A stretch of 64,000 nt of DNA from Aureispira sp050633105 (GTDB lineage: Bacteria > Bacteroidota > Bacteroidia > Chitinophagales > Saprospiraceae). Below, one piece after another: positions 63,781-64,000 of the stretch. The stretch lies in the NCBI GenBank assembly GCA_050633105.1, contig JBOEFW010000091.1, positions 10,827 to 74,826 of the forward strand, read 5' to 3'. Under the pieces are notes generated by a model that made no database searches, had not been told where the DNA came from, and worked only from the letters and a program-made list of their open reading frames with translations. Made by a program: the position numbers and the translations under genes. Position 1 is the stretch's first letter. Each line of letters opens with the position of its first letter.

Positions 63781-63933
63781 CAATCGCTTCTACGGAGAAT
63801 GATTTATAAATAATTATTCAAAGAAAAAGAGGAAGTGATTTTGAAATGAAGGAGGTCAAATATTGAACAAGACCAAAGTTAAATTGTGAGTAAAGTAACC
63901 TTTAAATAAAGGTGAAAAAATAAGCAAAAAACA

Positions 63934-63965
63934 TTTGGTGGTTCAAGAATAAAGTTAGACCTTTG
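63934..63965 (+). promoter_or_regulatory. Tandem promoter P4
   Basis: Identical to P3 and contained in repeat copy 2: TTTG (63934-63937), 20 bases, GACCTTTG (63958-63965). The transcript would leave the window to the right. Confidence 0.5.
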
Positions 63966-64000
63966 CAATCGCTTCTACGGAGAATGATTTATAAATAATT

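Larger units (their letters stand above)
63669..64000 (+). repeat. Tandem direct repeat, 185-bp period
   Basis: The 147 bp at 63669-63815 recur at 63854-64000 with a single difference (T at 63714, C at 63899) and the window ends inside the second copy. Each copy carries one promoter (P3, P4) and the same leader start. A diverged third copy is seen further left around P2 (63595-63668). Confidence 0.9.

Noticed and set aside
63669..64000. CRISPR array
   Set aside because: The repeats are ~147-185 bp, contain promoters and have no short variable spacers.

Overview
The window looks like chromosomal DNA of an AT-rich member of the Bacteroidota. Supporting signs are two secreted proteins ending in type IX secretion (T9SS type A) sorting tails (5098-7185, 12572-17803), many small Cys-lipoproteins, a FabI of the Bacteroidota kind, a DUF6495 protein, and promoters of the TTTG-N19-TAnnTTTG type in front of several genes. 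A marine, Saprospiria-like lineage such as Aureispira is my best guess from the WG-repeat, LRR and T9SS content, but this is inference. Two ambiguous bases (41298-41299) show it is a draft assembly.

Layout. 1-10.4 kb: a secreted protein of about 30 WG repeats, an M19-like peptidase, a CUB-like T9SS protein, an unrecognised helical protein and a membrane-anchored DUF4041/GIY-YIG-like protein. 10.5-20.8 kb: two tiny Cys-rich lipoproteins too short for usual gene calling, a glycosyltransferase, a 1743-residue T9SS protein with three large repeats, a tandem pair of related envelope proteins and a PrsW-type protease. 20.8-31.5 kb: DUF6495, NrnA, a MacA/MacB-like efflux pair divergent from a MarR regulator, envelope proteins, MetX and an LRR protein. 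31.5-34.5 kb is the accessory region: an AbiEi/AbiEii-type toxin-antitoxin pair bracketed by two 58-bp direct repeats (50/58 identical), then a small unknown ORF and a TIR-domain gene whose two frames meet at a T TTT TTA heptamer.

34.5-43.1 kb: an OsmC domain fused to a MetZ-type PLP enzyme under a clear SAM-I riboswitch, a family-2 glycosyltransferase, a decayed membrane protein gene, FabI, a YifB/ComM ATPase, a TPR protein and RecR. 43.1-58.4 kb: ZIP transporter, a membrane protein with three winged-helix-like modules, an ECF sigma/anti-sigma pair, a flippase, two LRR proteins (one with a BRCT-like insert), DinB-like and PEBP proteins, an AraC regulator and a NatA/NatB-type ABC exporter. 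58.5-63.0 kb: an overlapping YHYH/MORN-like/SCO lipoprotein operon, then a GHMP kinase co-oriented with a DUF5685 protein that carries two Asp-rich motifs and a striking Cys-rich, membrane-anchored tail.

The right end (63.4-64.0 kb) holds four tandem promoter-like sequences embedded in ~180-bp near-identical repeats pointing right. This would suit a strongly expressed operon, possibly rRNA, just outside the window. No tRNA, rRNA, insertion sequence or CRISPR array was seen inside the window.
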